Shown here: piece after piece, positions 1 through 12,537 of the stretch
Numbering within the stretch: position 1 is the first letter of the stretch
Layout: every line of letters starts with the position of its first letter
Source: Oscheius dolichura
Taxonomy: Eukaryota; Nematoda; Chromadorea; Rhabditida; Rhabditidae
DNA: 64,000 bases
Assembly: GCA_932521035.1 (NCBI GenBank)
Contig: OW051496.1
Coordinates: 5,270,001 to 5,334,000 of the forward strand
Direction of reading: 5' to 3'
The notes under the pieces: model-generated
What the model was told of the DNA's origin: nothing
Database searches by the model: none
Seen by the model: the letters and a program-made list of their open reading frames with translations, nothing else
Program-made: the position numbers and the translations under genes

Positions 1-1841
1 CGGACGATTAGGATTCGAGGTGGACGGGCTGGGACAGGGGTCTTTCCTCGGGAGACGCACACAGGGCAAGAAGGAGATCTCGAGATCTCTAGTCAATAGC
101 AACCGGGTAAAACATTGGGTAAAATTTGGTTCTATTAGCTGAGGAGATGGCCATCTCCATGAGTGACTCTCCCTCCCTGAAGGTTCTCCCCACTTCTATG
201 GAATTTACTACCAAGATAAGTGATTGGCCATGTTTCTAATGGGACCCGTTGAGATCATTTCCAGAGAAATGGCTTTTCGGATGTTTTCTTTCTGGGAAAA
301 CCTTTCAGGCATCCCGCAACATTCGTTATCAAGTGCAGCTTTTTTGTCGACTTTCTGAAGGACAGCTGGGCGCAGATAGCACCTCGTTTCTACGGGCAAA
401 ACGAAAGCAAACAAAAGAAACAAGAAAACGACTAGAGTTGTTGAAACCGTTATCTTCGAGACGATCCTTAAACCGTTCTGGAGAAGAGAGCACTGCCCCC
501 TTCTACCCCAGCCGCAGTTCTTTTCATGGCGGGTCAGAATCAACAGACTCGTACAAACAATCTGCTCAGTCTGGGTGCAAAGGCTTGGGAAAAGGTAAAG
601 AAAGGTCCGGGGAATTGACAAGCTTTGGAAATGGATCACCGGGCTCAAGGAAGAGGACAAAGAACGACAGGGTCATTTGCCAATTAGTGTAATAGAGGGA
701 AAGCAAAACTTAGAGAACATCCGGAGTTATAATATGGAAATAATCGTAATAATTAGGAAATTATTGACAAGAGATAAAGAGAATAGTAAAGGAAACGGAA
801 AATGTGAGGAAAAACAACTCGGTTCGATTCCGTGAAAAGTTCGACTGCGTGGTTTCCGGTGACGGTCCCTGCGGGTGGAATCAAATTGTCACTAGATCAG
901 AGAATAAGAAATAGGACAGTGGACAAAATACTCCGATTATTTTGTTTATTTGTGATTAATTAATCGGTTTCCGGCACCTGCATTCCCGACTCATCAGGAT
1001 AATTAGCCGCTACAAAGAACACTCGAGCTAATGCGGGTAATAACGGGCAGCCGTATAAAATGGGGGAGGCCAATTATATGTAAGGGTTAATTTTCACACG
1101 ATCTTCGCAAGATCATTTACTTTTTATGAAAGGAAAGTTCTTTCTGATTTTTTTTATAGGAATGATAACACAAAAACTCATTATAATCATACAAAAGTAG
1201 GTCGGGGCGCCTCCACAAAGAAGATCGGAAATAATAAAATGAGGGGTCAGTGAAAAAATTGGCTTGGGTTGCTGAAAAAAACGCCGTCTCACGCAATAGT
1301 CCACAATCGATTGGGGGTTGTAGGGGTTGCACTTACTGGCTGGCACCGGCGAGGCCGAACACGACCCAAAACAGATCCCCATCGTCAACCCTATTCCTCT
1401 TCATTCTTTCCTGAGAATTTTCCTCTTCCCGTGTGACTTTCGATCGTTTGCGGCTCAGAAAAAGACGTCGCCGCTATTTATTGTGGGAAACGACCTCGCT
1501 GTGCGATAAGCAGACTACATTTGGGCAAAGACGCCGATTATTTTCAACTACTTTCTTAGTTTATCAGCTTGTAATGTATGGTTGGAAGAAAAACTTAAAA
1601 CAAAAATAATTTAATATTCTATTACTAAATATACTGGTGTAAAAATAACCGTAGAGTAAGAAAGTATTATTTCCTTTTTACAATGAGGAGTCAGCTCAAT
1701 TAATTAAACCTTAACACTTTATAAACGGGGGGAGGGGAGCGGAACTCCTGACTATTCAGTATACCCAAAATAACTACAATTACCTAGTATGATATGTTTG
1801 CACAAGTAGTGACTAGCTCGTTAGTAGATTGACAGGAATCA
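1..1841. other. Region without a confident gene
   Basis: Moderate to AT-rich DNA. Two overlapping open frames on opposite strands around 208-692 have no recognisable domain or splice pattern. A TATAAAA stretch lies at 1054-1060 on the plus strand, but I see no convincing exon after it. From about 1520 to 1841 the sequence becomes AT-rich and is probably the 3' flank of the elongin A gene on the minus strand. Confidence 0.4.
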
Positions 1842-3806
1842 TCAGCGTCGTTTCATATGGAGCATTTTCAAGGTTTTAACCATGAGAGCACCTTTCTTCG
1901 GTGGTTGTGGTCTTGCAGTGCTATCTTTTTTTGATCCTACTGTTGAAAATCGGTTGATAACGGCTGATGGTATGGCAGCCAAAGATTTAGAAGACCCTAA
2001 ATAATAGTGTATGAACGAAAAACGTTTTTTTCAAGAAAAATGTGGGCAATTTTACTCACCTCTATCAAATATTTCTTTTCGAGCCTTCGATATTTCTGAA
2101 GCAGTGGGAAGTGCACGGTTGCCGTAGGCTGTTCCGTGCCTTGCTTGTTTTCTACGTACATTCAGGGGGGCATACGCTTCATCGATGATTTCCTAATATA
2201 CGGCTTGAAAAAAAAAGCAAATTATGAATTACCGTTCTATGGCACTGCATTTCTTCAGATTTATTCACTTTCTTAATTCTGTCACTTAGTGCTCTAAACT
2301 TCGCATCATTCTCTTCATTTAGCCTACAAATAATTAATTTGGAATTACTCACAAAAAATTTACCTGAAAAATGCGTCTTTGAAGCTCTCCTTCTTGTTTT
2401 TTTTCTTCCCCACATGATGTTTAATAAAGAACTTCTCCCATAGCTGATCACTGTCTTCTTCTAAATGCTAAACCAACAATTTGCAGGGAAAAAGAACAGA
2501 AACCTACATGATTCCGGTTTTCAATCCGCTCAAGCTGTTTCCAAGTGCATTTTTCTAAAACCGGTTCTAAAATAAAAAAAGGAATGCTTCCAACATCATC
2601 AAGAACTATAAATAAGATGTTTTACAAATATAAAAAATCTTTACCGCCACTGCCTATGTTGTTACTAAGTACTCGCATACAAGAATCAAAAAGTCGAGGT
2701 ACTTGGGTTAATCCTGATCCTTTTCTTCTACCAGCAAAAACTTTCAATCTATCATTTCGTGGTTTAAACATTTGTTCTGGGTTAAACTGCTCTTCTGCTG
2801 AAATAACCACATTGCACATATGTAGGAACTATGACCAGGTTTGGCTACTTGAGTCTTCGTGGCCAGTGATGGTAGAGGTCGGTAATTCAAATCAATCTAA
2901 ATAAACGTATCTGAATATTGAAAAATAACGGTCTACTTCGTTGAAATCCATTATTTTTGGTTTCTTTGCTTTGGGTTGTGTGTCAACCATAGCTAACATA
3001 CGAGAGAAAGAGTCTTCTTCTTTCTGAAAATGAACTGTTTTTGAAACGAATTGTAGGTAATTTGAAAATAAAAATAAACAAGGTTTACCCAAATAAAAAA
3101 AACTGACCTTCACAATTTTAAAGTTACCTAAAGGCTTCTGTTCTTTATAGCTTGAAAGAGCATTATAATTAGATGTTGAGGAAGAACAAGGTAGAGACGA
3201 ATAGCTATCATCTTCTACTTCTTTTTTAGGAACTTTTCTACCATACACCTCAGGAGAAGGTGTGTACCTTTTAGAGGTCTTAGGAGAGGCATCCTGATCA
3301 CTGAAATTATTTAATATTATAGAAATGTATAAAATGTGTGAAACAGCAACTATCAATTACGATTGAAATCAAACGAGATTGAAATTAAATACCTTTCAGG
3401 TTTCTGCTCATCTTCGGAGGATGTTGGATCCTCTTGTTTTACAGGCATGATGCCATTTCTTCTGGCTATTTCTTTCCATCTTGCGACGATACGTGAAGCA
3501 TCTTTGCCATAAATGCTATGCCTGCATAACCTGAACAAGTCTTGTAGCTTGCCGCCGTGTGTAATGCCAGTATTGATTGACCAAAACATACTGATTCACT
3601 GCTTTTCCCACTTGTGTTTTTTGCAGCAAGTCAAGGGTCATATCTATCTTCTCCAATCTAGACAAGGCGTGCCGAATCTAAAAGTATACGGTATGCTTCT
3701 TTTCTGTTGCAATGCAAAGAATAAACGCCTCTGATTTTACCTTGTCTTCTCGGTTCAGTTGATCCATATATTTCTTTATTTTTGCAACTGTTTCCGAAGA
3801 TGGCAT
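1842..3806 (-). CDS. Elongin A (RNA polymerase II elongation factor)
   Basis: Elongin A raises the elongation rate of RNA polymerase II and, with elongins B/C and a cullin, can form a ubiquitin ligase in the nucleus. The spliced minus-strand model starts with a TFIIS-N/LW-like domain containing LEKIDMTLDLLQKTQVGKAVN and, across an intron, RIVARWKEIARRNG. A Ser/Lys-rich linker follows, then the elongin A core: a segment with RLFDSCMRVLSNNI, which fits the LxxxCxxxL BC-box pattern, then VGSIPFFILEPVLEKCT and LEEDSDQLWEKFF. The tail is basic and ends MLHMKRR-stop. About ten short introns with GT..AG ends keep the frame. The ATG at 3806 lies just after a CATTTTAG acceptor, which suggests spliced-leader addition. 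Family assignment comes from conserved order of motifs recalled for metazoan elongin A; splice details were read by eye. Confidence 0.85.
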
Positions 3807-4374
3807 CTCTCCTAAAATGGCATTGAAAGTGTGCATAATATCATAAGAGAAATTGCATATAAGACTAAGAAATACGATAAATTTAGGGTGTAAGAGATAG
3901 TTCATAATGCCCCCCAGTTGTAAGCAACAACAATACAAGCGATTGATGGAGAGAATAGCTGAAGGGAACCTTGATAACACGATTCCTTGAGTTGTTGGAG
4001 GCTGGCTGTGAATGCGCTCCAACTGAACAAAACGCGTTCCCAGCCGTGTTGCCGAAGTTTCAAAGTACCCAAGGATCTTCTCTTCTACTTTTCATCATCT
4101 TACAGAAACTCCATGAAATTACTATTCTTACAAATTGGAAATAAGAAAGCGAAACCCAGAAGGCGAACAAAATACGTCAAAGAACCGAAAGCAAAGAAAA
4201 GAAACGCGTTGTAACAACGGACTCTTTTCCTCAACTCTTGAAACAATGGATTTGTTCGGAGCTTGACAAAACGAAAGTTGAGTAAAAGTTTCCACACAGC
4301 AACGAAATCAAATATTTGACCAATTCTATTTATTCTTTAATTTCCTGTCAGTATTCTACTTTTCTGTCAGTAAG
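3807..4374. other. Intergenic, divergent from nothing recognised
   Basis: AT-rich DNA upstream of elongin A and downstream of the DRAM-like gene. Short open frames on both strands (3987-4214, 4100-4297) show no domain and no consistent splicing. Nothing else is seen. Confidence 0.4.
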
Positions 4375-5303
4375 CTAACGTTCTTCACTAGTCGATCCAC
4401 TGCTCGTCTCGGTGGGCTCATCTCGCGAAATTTCTTCCGTATTTAGCTTTAGCTTGGGTGCATAACAGCAGGCATTCCTCAACTCGACGACAAACGAGAG
4501 AATGTACAACTGGAAGCAGGCCGCGACAGACCATTCACTAACCGTGGCAATCGTATGATGGATGTACTTCTGAATATCTATTTTGTGGAGAACAGAACAC
4601 ATCCTTACGGGATCGGCTCTATCCCAATTGTACAGGCTTCCCTCGCAGTGTGGATTCCACTGGGTTTTTCCTTTACCGGCTAGCAAGGCGAAGACGATGG
4701 TGTTGAAGTAGGCAGCGGTTGAGAGAAGACCGAGGAACAGGCGAAAATGACAGAGCCAGTGGGATGTCAATGCGGGACGCATCTTATAGGAGAACGCAGT
4801 CTGCATCCAAAGGTAGATAAGGCCGAAGGCGAAGGCCAGAAAAGCTCCGATGTAGTGTACCAAAATGACATTGATCTGCTGAAAGTTGGCCACGATACTG
4901 CATCCCAGAGCCGACACGAAGCCAATCCAGAGGGACACGTTGCTGTATAGCCGCCAAGAGCCCCTCTGTCCCAGGTGGTGCCAGTAATATTCGACGATCT
5001 GCCGGTGGCGGAGGTAGACAGTCATGGCCACTAAATCAGGAGTAGAGGAGAGAAATTGAGGGAAGGATACGGAAGATGGAGGCGATGTTGAGCAGCTGGC
5101 CGAAGACACAGCTCTCCGGGGACATGGAGCCGCTGTCGCTGAAAAGGAGGATGGCTCACTGGAGGAGGAGGAGGATACCTGATGTAGGGCCAGAAGGCAT
5201 TGACGTGGCCGTTGTATACGGCGATACAGTAGGACACGAGGAAGGCGAGCAGACTGATGGCACACGTCAGGAAGGGGATGATCCACACCGAGTGAAGCGC
5301 CAC
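4375..5303 (-). CDS. DRAM/TMEM150-family membrane protein (5' end unresolved)
   Basis: A multi-pass membrane protein of the Frag1/DRAM family; vertebrate DRAM1/2 act at lysosomes in autophagy. Three exons are clear: 5303-5179, 5138-5071 and 5030-4375, in phase, giving 282 residues. The order matches DRAM2: a first membrane segment (WIIPFLTCAISLLAFLVSY), then SDSGSMSPESCVFGQLLNIAS, then the hallmark LGCSIVANFQ, then further membrane segments and TVSEWSVAACFQLY near the end, with a Ser/Glu/Thr-rich tail. The first visible exon begins after TTTAG with a GTG-GCG, not an ATG, and no ATG is in frame just upstream. The true start must therefore lie in an earlier small exon; an ATG at about 5538 is one possibility but its donor would be weak. 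Confidence 0.8.
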
Positions 5304-6420
5304 TAAATTTGACTGATTGGGAGGGACTGGGCGGTACTTGGGGTTTGGAGAGAGCCAACCGATCGGTGGGGGCGGTGGAGACGATATCCGAGGGGCCGAA
5401 GGCGGTTGTTAGGGAAGTATCTCCCTTTGACAAGTCGAAGTATTAGACCAGTCCTTCCCAATCCCCCGAATAGTAGTCGCCTGATCGTTGCGGAAAGAGA
5501 CAGAGACTTCTGTGCAGGAAGGGAGGTCTACAGTCATTAGTTAGTCAATAAAAAATTGACGGGCGATGAGTCAGCCTCCGTGGTAGTCATTCAGTCGAAA
5601 AAGCAGATTATGAACAAGAAAAGTCGGTGTTTGAGGCATAATTTATAGCTGAGATCAGCTGCCCCGCAACCATAATCAGGGAAGAAATTAGGTAGGGCAA
5701 AAGTGGCCATTTCAGACGAAAGGCTCCTTTTGTTCGCCTTTTGACTGAGATGACATCAATCGAAAACAATTCTAAGCCTTCGGAATACTGTACTCCATTA
5801 GCAGAAAATGTCTTCGATGAATACTTTCCTCCTCATTCCTTATATTCATCCAGAAATACTTGATAGTCACCAGATTCAGTGAGATCACAGTGAGAAGTTA
5901 CGCCTCCATCCTCTTATAATTGTTATTACTAGATTGCCACCGTTTTCTTTTTATATCCCAACAGATTGTCTACGTTGTTTCTCCCCTAGAAGGAGTGGTC
6001 TTCGGGCCCTGTATTTATAGAGCCGGCCCTCATTTTCGGTGAGATACGATTTCCATAATAAAATATTCAGTAGCTCTTTTTCTGAAGAGCCCTTCTCGCT
6101 TCCCGAAGGCCAGTCCGACTCGCCTCTTTGGTCTTTGCCCCGGGGGATATAAAATTTGTCACTTGCATAAACATAGTCGCGAGGTAATTAAGGTCATTCT
6201 CTATGGCTCGTTCCGAGAAGCTGGCCATGCACACCGAGCCGTTCGCGGCCACGCCGCTCCAGAATTTTCTCATAATCTGCCTTTTATAGCCGAGGTAATA
6301 CGCTTCCTCCCTGATATCATCGTCTCCCTGCTTGGTTGCCTCATTGCCTCTTCAATTGTCTCTCGTCTGCTGATTGAATGGCATCTTCCTCTCAATGTCG
6401 CGTCTTTTCAGCCAATAGTT
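5304..6420. other. Divergent intergenic region between DRAM-like and sre genes
   Basis: Likely holds the missing first exon of the DRAM-like gene and the promoter of the sre gene. A TATAAAA lies at 6148-6154 (plus). A TTTTCAG acceptor about 10 bases before the sre ATG at 6421 suggests trans-splicing. A 68-codon minus-strand open frame (6067-6273) has no recognised domain and is not called. Confidence 0.4.
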
Positions 6421-7821
6421 ATGAGCTCGACGGCAATCCTCGACCCGGTGATGTGTGGCCACGCGAAGGAGTTTGCCGAGTGGCTCCCGTGGAAGGTCGT
6501 CTATTCCCTTCTTATATTTAGTTACCAGTTACAGATCCTGATCGGTACCAAGCTGGGAATAGCCGTGCTCGCCATTGCCGCCTCCTACTTTCTAATAAGA
6601 GACGTGGTCAGTGAAAGGAGGATACTACGGTAGTTAGCCGGTTTAGGGAGTGAGGTGGCTGGTCCACCCGAATGCCAAGGTCCTCTTCGGGAACCACATC
6701 TTCTGGTCATCGATAGCTCCCGTCCTGTATGTCGTCCTCTATATCATCGAAATAATACGGTCAGCGAGAGAAGGCCATCTAAGGAAAAGCTATTTATATA
6801 TTCCAGGCTGAGTCTGTTTCATGAAGACCCCTGTGATTACCTGGTCCCCACGAGCTTCGCCGTCATTTTCCGTACTTTTCATGTTCAATGTGCCTTGGCT
6901 CAGGTGGGCAGATGCATCTGAAGAACACGAATTATTGCAGAACTTCTCTGTGCTGGCCCTGGCTATAGAGCGGATGATCTCGGCGTATTATCTGGAGAAG
7001 TATGAGAGGGTCCACCGGCCGACAGTCGGCATCTGCCTGGCCCTCTTGGCAGTGGGTGCCCCTATCACTGCTTCCACTAGTCCCTTCCAGGTAGCCACCT
7101 GTCTCCTCCTGCCCTACGTCGTCTACATATTCCCCTTCCTGGGCGGGGATATGATGTCCTCCTACACCATAACCATCTCCCATCGGAACTCTTACAATGA
7201 AAACGCGGCTCCGGTAGAGGAGACGGCGGCTCCTGTAAAGATATCTTTTAGCTGATCTCTCAGATCCAGTTGGGTAGTGAATTCGCGGCCCTGATGATCT
7301 TCCACGTGACTCTGATGTATTCCCAGTGCTACAATAAAAAGAGACTGTCGAGGAAGACACACTCTGTGGCCAGAACATATCAAGTGGGTTTCCTCTTCGA
7401 TTAAACTGGCATTCCGAATAGGCCGTCGAGAACGAGAACATAGTCCGTCCCTTGCTTTACGTCTTCTGGACCCATTTCTTCGTCTGCTTCATGCAGGCAT
7501 TCGCCACCGCCACCTTCAAAGTGGTTGGCGTTCCCCGTGCCCTAATACAGTCGTTTGTAGTGGTTCCATGATGGAACATTGACGGCTTTCGCTTTCTACC
7601 TCGAGGTTTTCACCCAGTTCCCCCTCTACACCATCCTCCTGACTCTGCTCCTCCACCCGAGGTCGTGTCTCCGGAGGAAGAAGGACGGCGTGGTCAACGA
7701 GATACAGGAACAGGACGACTACTTCAAGGACCTAAAGAAAATGTTCAATACCGGGTTGAAGAAGAAGCAGAAACGAGCCCGACGAGACAGACGGCCGTCC
7801 CCTCTCGAAAAGAGAACTTGA
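6421..7821 (+). CDS. Sre-family serpentine chemoreceptor
   Basis: A seven-transmembrane receptor of the nematode Sre family, expected at the cilia of chemosensory neurons. After removing short introns the order is: a hydrophobic N-terminal segment, then VHPNAKVLFGNHIFW with a following membrane helix and LYIIEIIRL, an extracellular loop with a Cys in HEDPCDYLVP, then the family hallmark LALAIERMISAYYLEKYER (an ER-x6-Y-x3-YE pattern known in Sre), two more helices, then RLSRKTHSVARTYQ matching the Sre intracellular S-L-S-x-x-Y/FQ element, and two last helices. Introns at about 6607-6646, 6755-6806 and 6905-6943 close in phase. Two later joins, near 7241 and 7555-7603, are less certain. AATAAA at 7853-7858 follows the stop. 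It is a lone copy here, next to an srd gene of another family. Confidence 0.8.
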
Positions 7822-7852
7822 AGTTCGACAAGAAGAAAAAAAGAAACCTTGG

Positions 7853-7858
7853 AATAAA
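7853..7858 (+). terminator. Poly(A) signal AATAAA of the sre gene
   Basis: AATAAA lies 32 bases after the stop codon of the sre gene, a normal distance for a short nematode 3' UTR. Confidence 0.6.
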
Positions 7859-8617
7859 TTTGATTTTGCGGTGAAGACGGGGCCGCATGGAGTATTCTTT
7901 TTTGGCAGCTTCGCTTGAATAAGCAGAAGAGTCACATTTTGACTTGTCGCCCTCTCCGGGAGTCCGTTCCCTTTGAGTTCCGTCAATTGCCGGGAATCTC
8001 CCTCTATTTACACAAGGCCTTCCTAAATTGAAATCCTTATAGGGAAGGGGGAAGTGGCGCGGTCCTCCCTCCCGCGGCTGCTCCTTGATTCCCCAAGAGT
8101 TCAGTTAATTCTGCTGGCCGGCAATGATGTCGGTCAAAAGATCTTTGTAACGCAAAAATTTCACCCGGCCCCCACCCTTTTCTATTAAAAGACCCGTTTT
8201 CATTTCCAGGGACTACTCTGGGGGATGGCCCTTCCCCGTCCCGTCCCAGGTCTAACTAGCACAGTCTGCCCCCCATATTACCCTCGTTAGGGTCATCTCC
8301 GTCTCGGGGATTGGAAAGCACCGGGTCTATTAATTAAGTGAGAGCCCACTAGACTCGCCATCCTTTCGATTAGACTCTTCACTCCTCAAAGAATCTCTTC
8401 TATTCTAAAATGAATTGCCCTCCCAGTCCATTTGCTTGTAATTGGCGCCACCTCGTGTCCAACAGTAATTTGTTTTCGTTCTCCGCCTCCTGAGAAATGA
8501 AGAATATTAGACGTGGTTCTTTTATTTCGATGTCCCCCAGTCCTGCCCATGTCCTCCCCTACCTCGTCGGTTCGTTCCAATTCCTCTCCAAAACAATCGC
8601 TCCTTTAGCCCAGCCAG
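7859..8617. other. Intergenic region between sre and srd genes
   Basis: GC-rich, pyrimidine-rich on the plus strand, no exon recognised. A TCCTTTAG and a further CAG lie just before the srd ATG and may be spliced-leader acceptors. Confidence 0.4.
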
Positions 8618-9812
8618 ATGCACTTTCTGACCATTTTCATATGGCTCCACTACGTGGCCACCGGCCTCGGCCTCCTCCTCAACATCCTCCTCCTTACCCT
8701 CATCATCTACAAGACACCCCATTACCTCAAGACCTATAGTATCTTTATTTTTAATTTCGCCCTCACCGATCTAGGTGTCTGCGTAGCCGACATGTTCACA
8801 CAGCCCAGGTGAGGCTCGTTCTCCTTTTCCCACCCTCTCATTCCAGAGTCATACCCTGTGGTCTGTCCGTGGCCTACTTCTCCTCCGGCCCCTGTAAGTA
8901 CATCGGCGACTTTGCCTGTTACCTGGGGTGAGGCGGTATGGCCGTCTAGGACTCTGCCTTTTCCAGCTATTCCGTAATGATGCACTTCTACGCACACTCA
9001 TTGTGGAGTCTGTTGGCCTCGTTCTCTTACCGCTACCACATCCTCAAGAGCAAACAGCCCACGGCCCGGAGGGTCTTCTTCCTCCTGCTCCTCGTCTACA
9101 CACCCTCCTTCTTCCAAGTTGTCACCTTCAGCTTCGCCAGTGCCAGTCGGGAGGAGGTCGTCCAGATGTTGTCTAGGTACCAGTCGGCCCAGAGGGGGAA
9201 CGATGCCGTTCCAGGTATAATTACGACTATTCGGAAGTGAGCATTAGTGGCAATGTCTACGTTTTCGAATGGAAGACGGCCTTCACCATGTAGGTGGCCG
9301 GGGGACGGAGGGGAGACGAGATCTTCCAGGTTCCACATGACACTGCCCGTCTTCCCGGTCTATGTTGTCATCCTCATCCTCCGGCGCAAAACACTACGCA
9401 CCCTGCTGAGACACAATAAGATGAGTAGTGACGTCAGGAACATGCACTCCCTGCTCCTCAAGGTAAAGGGGCCACAATTCATAGGATGCCCACTACTAGG
9501 CTCTGACACTTCAAGCGTGTCTGCCCGGGCTCTATTCCATCGGCGTGGTCGCCTACAGTCTCGGCCAGGCGGGCATCTTCAACCACCCGGCCCTCGAGTA
9601 CCTCACCTTCATGTCCTTCCTCTTCCTCCCCGTGCTCAGTCCCCTCTGCTCCATTTATTTCGTCAAACCCTACAGGTGTCCTCTTCCCTCTCTTATTATA
9701 ATCTTTTAGAAATTCTTTGCTGAACTGCACTCCCTGGAAAAACAGAATCTATTCGAGCACAGAGTACCTGTCCACGTATCCCTCCTCCCAACAACGAGAC
9801 CGTGTCCCTTAG
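8618..9812 (+). CDS. Srd-family serpentine chemoreceptor
   Basis: A complete seven-exon nematode Srd receptor of 322 residues. All six introns (8809-8846, 8928-8966, 9177-9214, 9290-9329, 9463-9499, 9676-9709) have GT..AG ends and keep the frame. Family landmarks in order: LLLNILLLTLIIYKTP and LKTYSIFIFNFALTDLG in the first two helices; RVIPCGLSVAYFSSGPCKYIG; SVMMHFYAHSLWSLLASFSYRY; the long loop with YNYDYSEV; FHMTLPVFPVYVVILILRRKTL; and the last helix ending SPLCSIYFVKPYR. These are the conserved blocks of Srd proteins. Probable role: G-protein-coupled odorant or pheromone receptor in sensory neurons; the ligand cannot be inferred. The tail after the last helix is about 33 residues. Confidence 0.92.
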
Positions 9813-9991
9813 CCCCCCGGGTCTGCTGCTACCTCCTCCCTCGAGTCATATCCCCCTCCTACGAAGTAAAACTATATCACCTGTGTCGCCCGCCCCACGT
9901 GGACAGCAAGCAGCTGGAATATTTCATTGGATGACAGATACCGGCTAGAGAAGATAATTAGCACCTAGACGTAAAGCACCCTGGGCAAAGA

Positions 9992-12537
9992 TCAGAGGGG
10001 ACGGCTGTCCCCGTCGTCGATGAACTCCTTCCAGTCCGGCCGGGAGAGCTGCTCACACCGGCTGCCGTGGCATGTCCGGAGGAGCTTGAGTCGCTCGCTC
10101 AGCTCTTCCAACTCGTTCATTTCCAGTGAATAGATCTTGTTTGTCAGCTGAAATTGTTGTTCCCTGGCTCGTCCCCAGTCGTACCTGGTAAGGATCCTCG
10201 TTGAGATCATAAAAACTGATAAAGTTGGTCACGAACTCGCAGTAGAGGGTGTTGTGGGTGGCGTTGACGGTCCGGAGACACCAGTACGTGTTGCTAGAAA
10301 AGACTGTACTGGGTACTGTAGGGGAAGACTGACTTGTTAGAGTTCTGGCAGAAACAGAATTCTCCGTATTCCAGTGGCCATCGGGGAGGTGTCCTCCAGT
10401 GGTCGGCATTGTGTGAGAAACAGTTCATTTGGGGCTGGCCACACCACGTGTCCGAGGCATTCCTGCTCCTGTGTTTCAGATGGGAGAAGTCATAAAAAGG
10501 CGACTCTTCCTCCATCACAAAGTCGTCCGCCTTTCTAAATTTGGTGTATCCAATGCCCTCAAGGACCCCTTACAGTGGATGGAGGGTGTTGTTTTTGCAC
10601 GAGCACGATGACTTCAAATGTCGTCGCCTCTAAAATGCCTCCTTCTCTTCATTTCAACCAGATCTCTTACCCGTCGAGTCTTCGGCAGATCGAAGTTTCC
10701 CTGGAACCAACTCTCGCTCATCTTCAAGTTCTTCTTGTATGCCTCCATCAGAAACTCGTCCACCAGTCCGTTCTGCTCGTCCTCCCCCGTGGCCCTCTTC
10801 GTCCTCTCCTGGTCACATTCGCACTCCTCCTTATTTTGCCGGCATTTATAGATCCGCCACTTGCCATTCGAGGAGAGGTAACACCTCCATGTCTGGACAT
10901 ACCGTAGTCTCCAGAAGTGGCTCCTACCTGTCCCGGGTCACATGGCCGTTGCCACTCCGGTTTCAAGCATTCCGTACGCAGGCGCATCTCCTTGCTGTAC
11001 CTCTCTTTTTGTTTCAAGAAACGTTCTTTTATCTTCTTCAATTTTGGCATTTTTCTGAAATTGAGCTGTCTGTGAATTGTGGTTGAGATACCCTCTCTCG
11101 ATAAGAAGGGTGTCTCTCCACGAAGGAAGCCTGCTCGCGTGACGGCCATCTTAATCGTCTCTTCTGATTAGAATTACAACCCAAACCTTTGAGCATCCGA
11201 AGCAGTTCCAGCAGGCTCCGTCCGTCCAAATGGTCGGGCTGTGCCACTCCGGCAATATGGAGACACGTGGGGAGGATGTCCAGGTTTGAGACGGGGTGGT
11301 GAAGCCTGTGCCGTTGGGATCAAGAGGAGGGAGGACTCACTCGAGACTTCGGGGCACCCCCGGTCCCCGTAGATAGAACGGCACTTTTATGTCGAATTCA
11401 TATGGCATGTTCTTGCCCTTGATGAGCCCGAACTGTCCCAGGTGGTAGCCGTGGTCGGAGGTGTAGAGCACGTAGGTCGACGACAGCTGGTTGTAGTCGC
11501 GGAGCAGGGTGAACAACTGAACTGCCCCTCCGGCCAAAAAAGAGCCAGCCCGACCTTTTGGATGCCGTCGTCGACACTCTGCAGTGTTTGGAGTCGCCTC
11601 CTCATCATCAGGTCCGTGAAGGCCACGTGCACCGGCTCCATCTTGCCCGTCCGCTGGAGGAGCCACTGCTTGTCCGGGTTGGGAGCATAGTTCCACGCGT
11701 CTGTCCTAGGCTGCCCGTCTATTTCCATCCTCTCCGGCCACTCACCTATGACTCTGCACCTCCTCAAATAGATTGGCGAATTGGGGAGCGGGATCCTCCG
11801 GGCCGTGGGGGGCAGGATATGACAAGACGGCGAGGAACGGCTGCCAGGAACGCAGTTTGATGTGTTCGGAGAGGAACTCGAGGGTGCGGTTGGTGACGAC
11901 GTCCGTGAAGTAGTCGGCCTCGTAGTCGCTGCCGTGGCGGACCCTCTCCCCATTCCAATTCACTGTGTAATTGTAGAACTTGCTATTCTTCACCAGCCCC
12001 AGCCAGTTGTCCCAGCCAGGTGGCACGTAGCCCCCTTCGTACTCGTTCAGATATTTCCCAACGTACGAGGTACGGTAGCCGGCATTCTTCATGTAGACGG
12101 GAAGGGCCCGTGGCTCGTGTTTCTCCCTGAAAAGGGCCGGCCTCTATTTACGGCTGGACGGGGACGGATACCTCCACTCTATCCCGCTACAGTTGGCATT
12201 GTTCGTGTGCACATTGTGGTTGTGGACGTAGAGGCCGGAGAGGATGGAAGTCCGGCTGGGACAGCAGATGGGCGTCGTCACAAACCTGGAAGAGCCGCTC
12301 TAGTCGGGGATCTCCGCCTTACCCGCTCTTGAAGTCGATGCCTTTCTCCTTCATCAATTTGACAGTTTTCGGCATCTGGCCCATGGAGCCCAGCTCGATG
12401 TCCTGGTCGTCCGTTATAATAAGAATCACATTTTTCTGACTGGAATATCTCTCTACTTCTATATTTGACTCTTACTTGAACGAGGACGACAGATGGAAAC
12501 AGAGTAAGGCGTGGTAGAAAAGGCAGAGACGGGGCAT
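9992..12537 (-). CDS. sul-1: Extracellular sulfatase (SULF-type heparan sulfate 6-O-endosulfatase)
   Basis: SULF enzymes remove 6-O-sulfates from heparan sulfate chains at the cell surface and so tune growth-factor signalling. The model begins [14 protein letters not shown], a signal peptide, then [16 protein letters not shown] with metal-binding Asp residues, then the sulfatase signature CCPSR (12252-12266), whose first-position Cys of C-x-P-S-R becomes formylglycine. Next come [59 protein letters not shown], a Lys/Arg-rich hydrophilic region with [14 protein letters not shown], and the SULF-specific C-terminus [18 protein letters not shown] and LNEDPYQLTN. About a dozen introns of roughly 40 bases. 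It is shorter than vertebrate SULFs because the hydrophilic domain is reduced. Symbol by similarity to the worm gene; orthology not tested. Confidence 0.88.

Noticed and set aside
814-836. GGTTCGATTCC, a perfect tRNA B-box-like sequence
   Set aside because: No A-box at the right distance and no acceptor stem or cloverleaf can be folded around it.
1117-1388. Small two-exon minus-strand gene with GTAAGT donor and T-rich CAG acceptor
   Set aside because: The joined frame gives only about 65 residues with no domain, and the frame with the better hydrophobic start hits a stop after splicing.
6067-6273. 68-codon minus-strand frame with TATAAAA just upstream
   Set aside because: The TATA-like box is only about 10 bases from the ATG, too close to serve as its promoter, and no homology was recognised.
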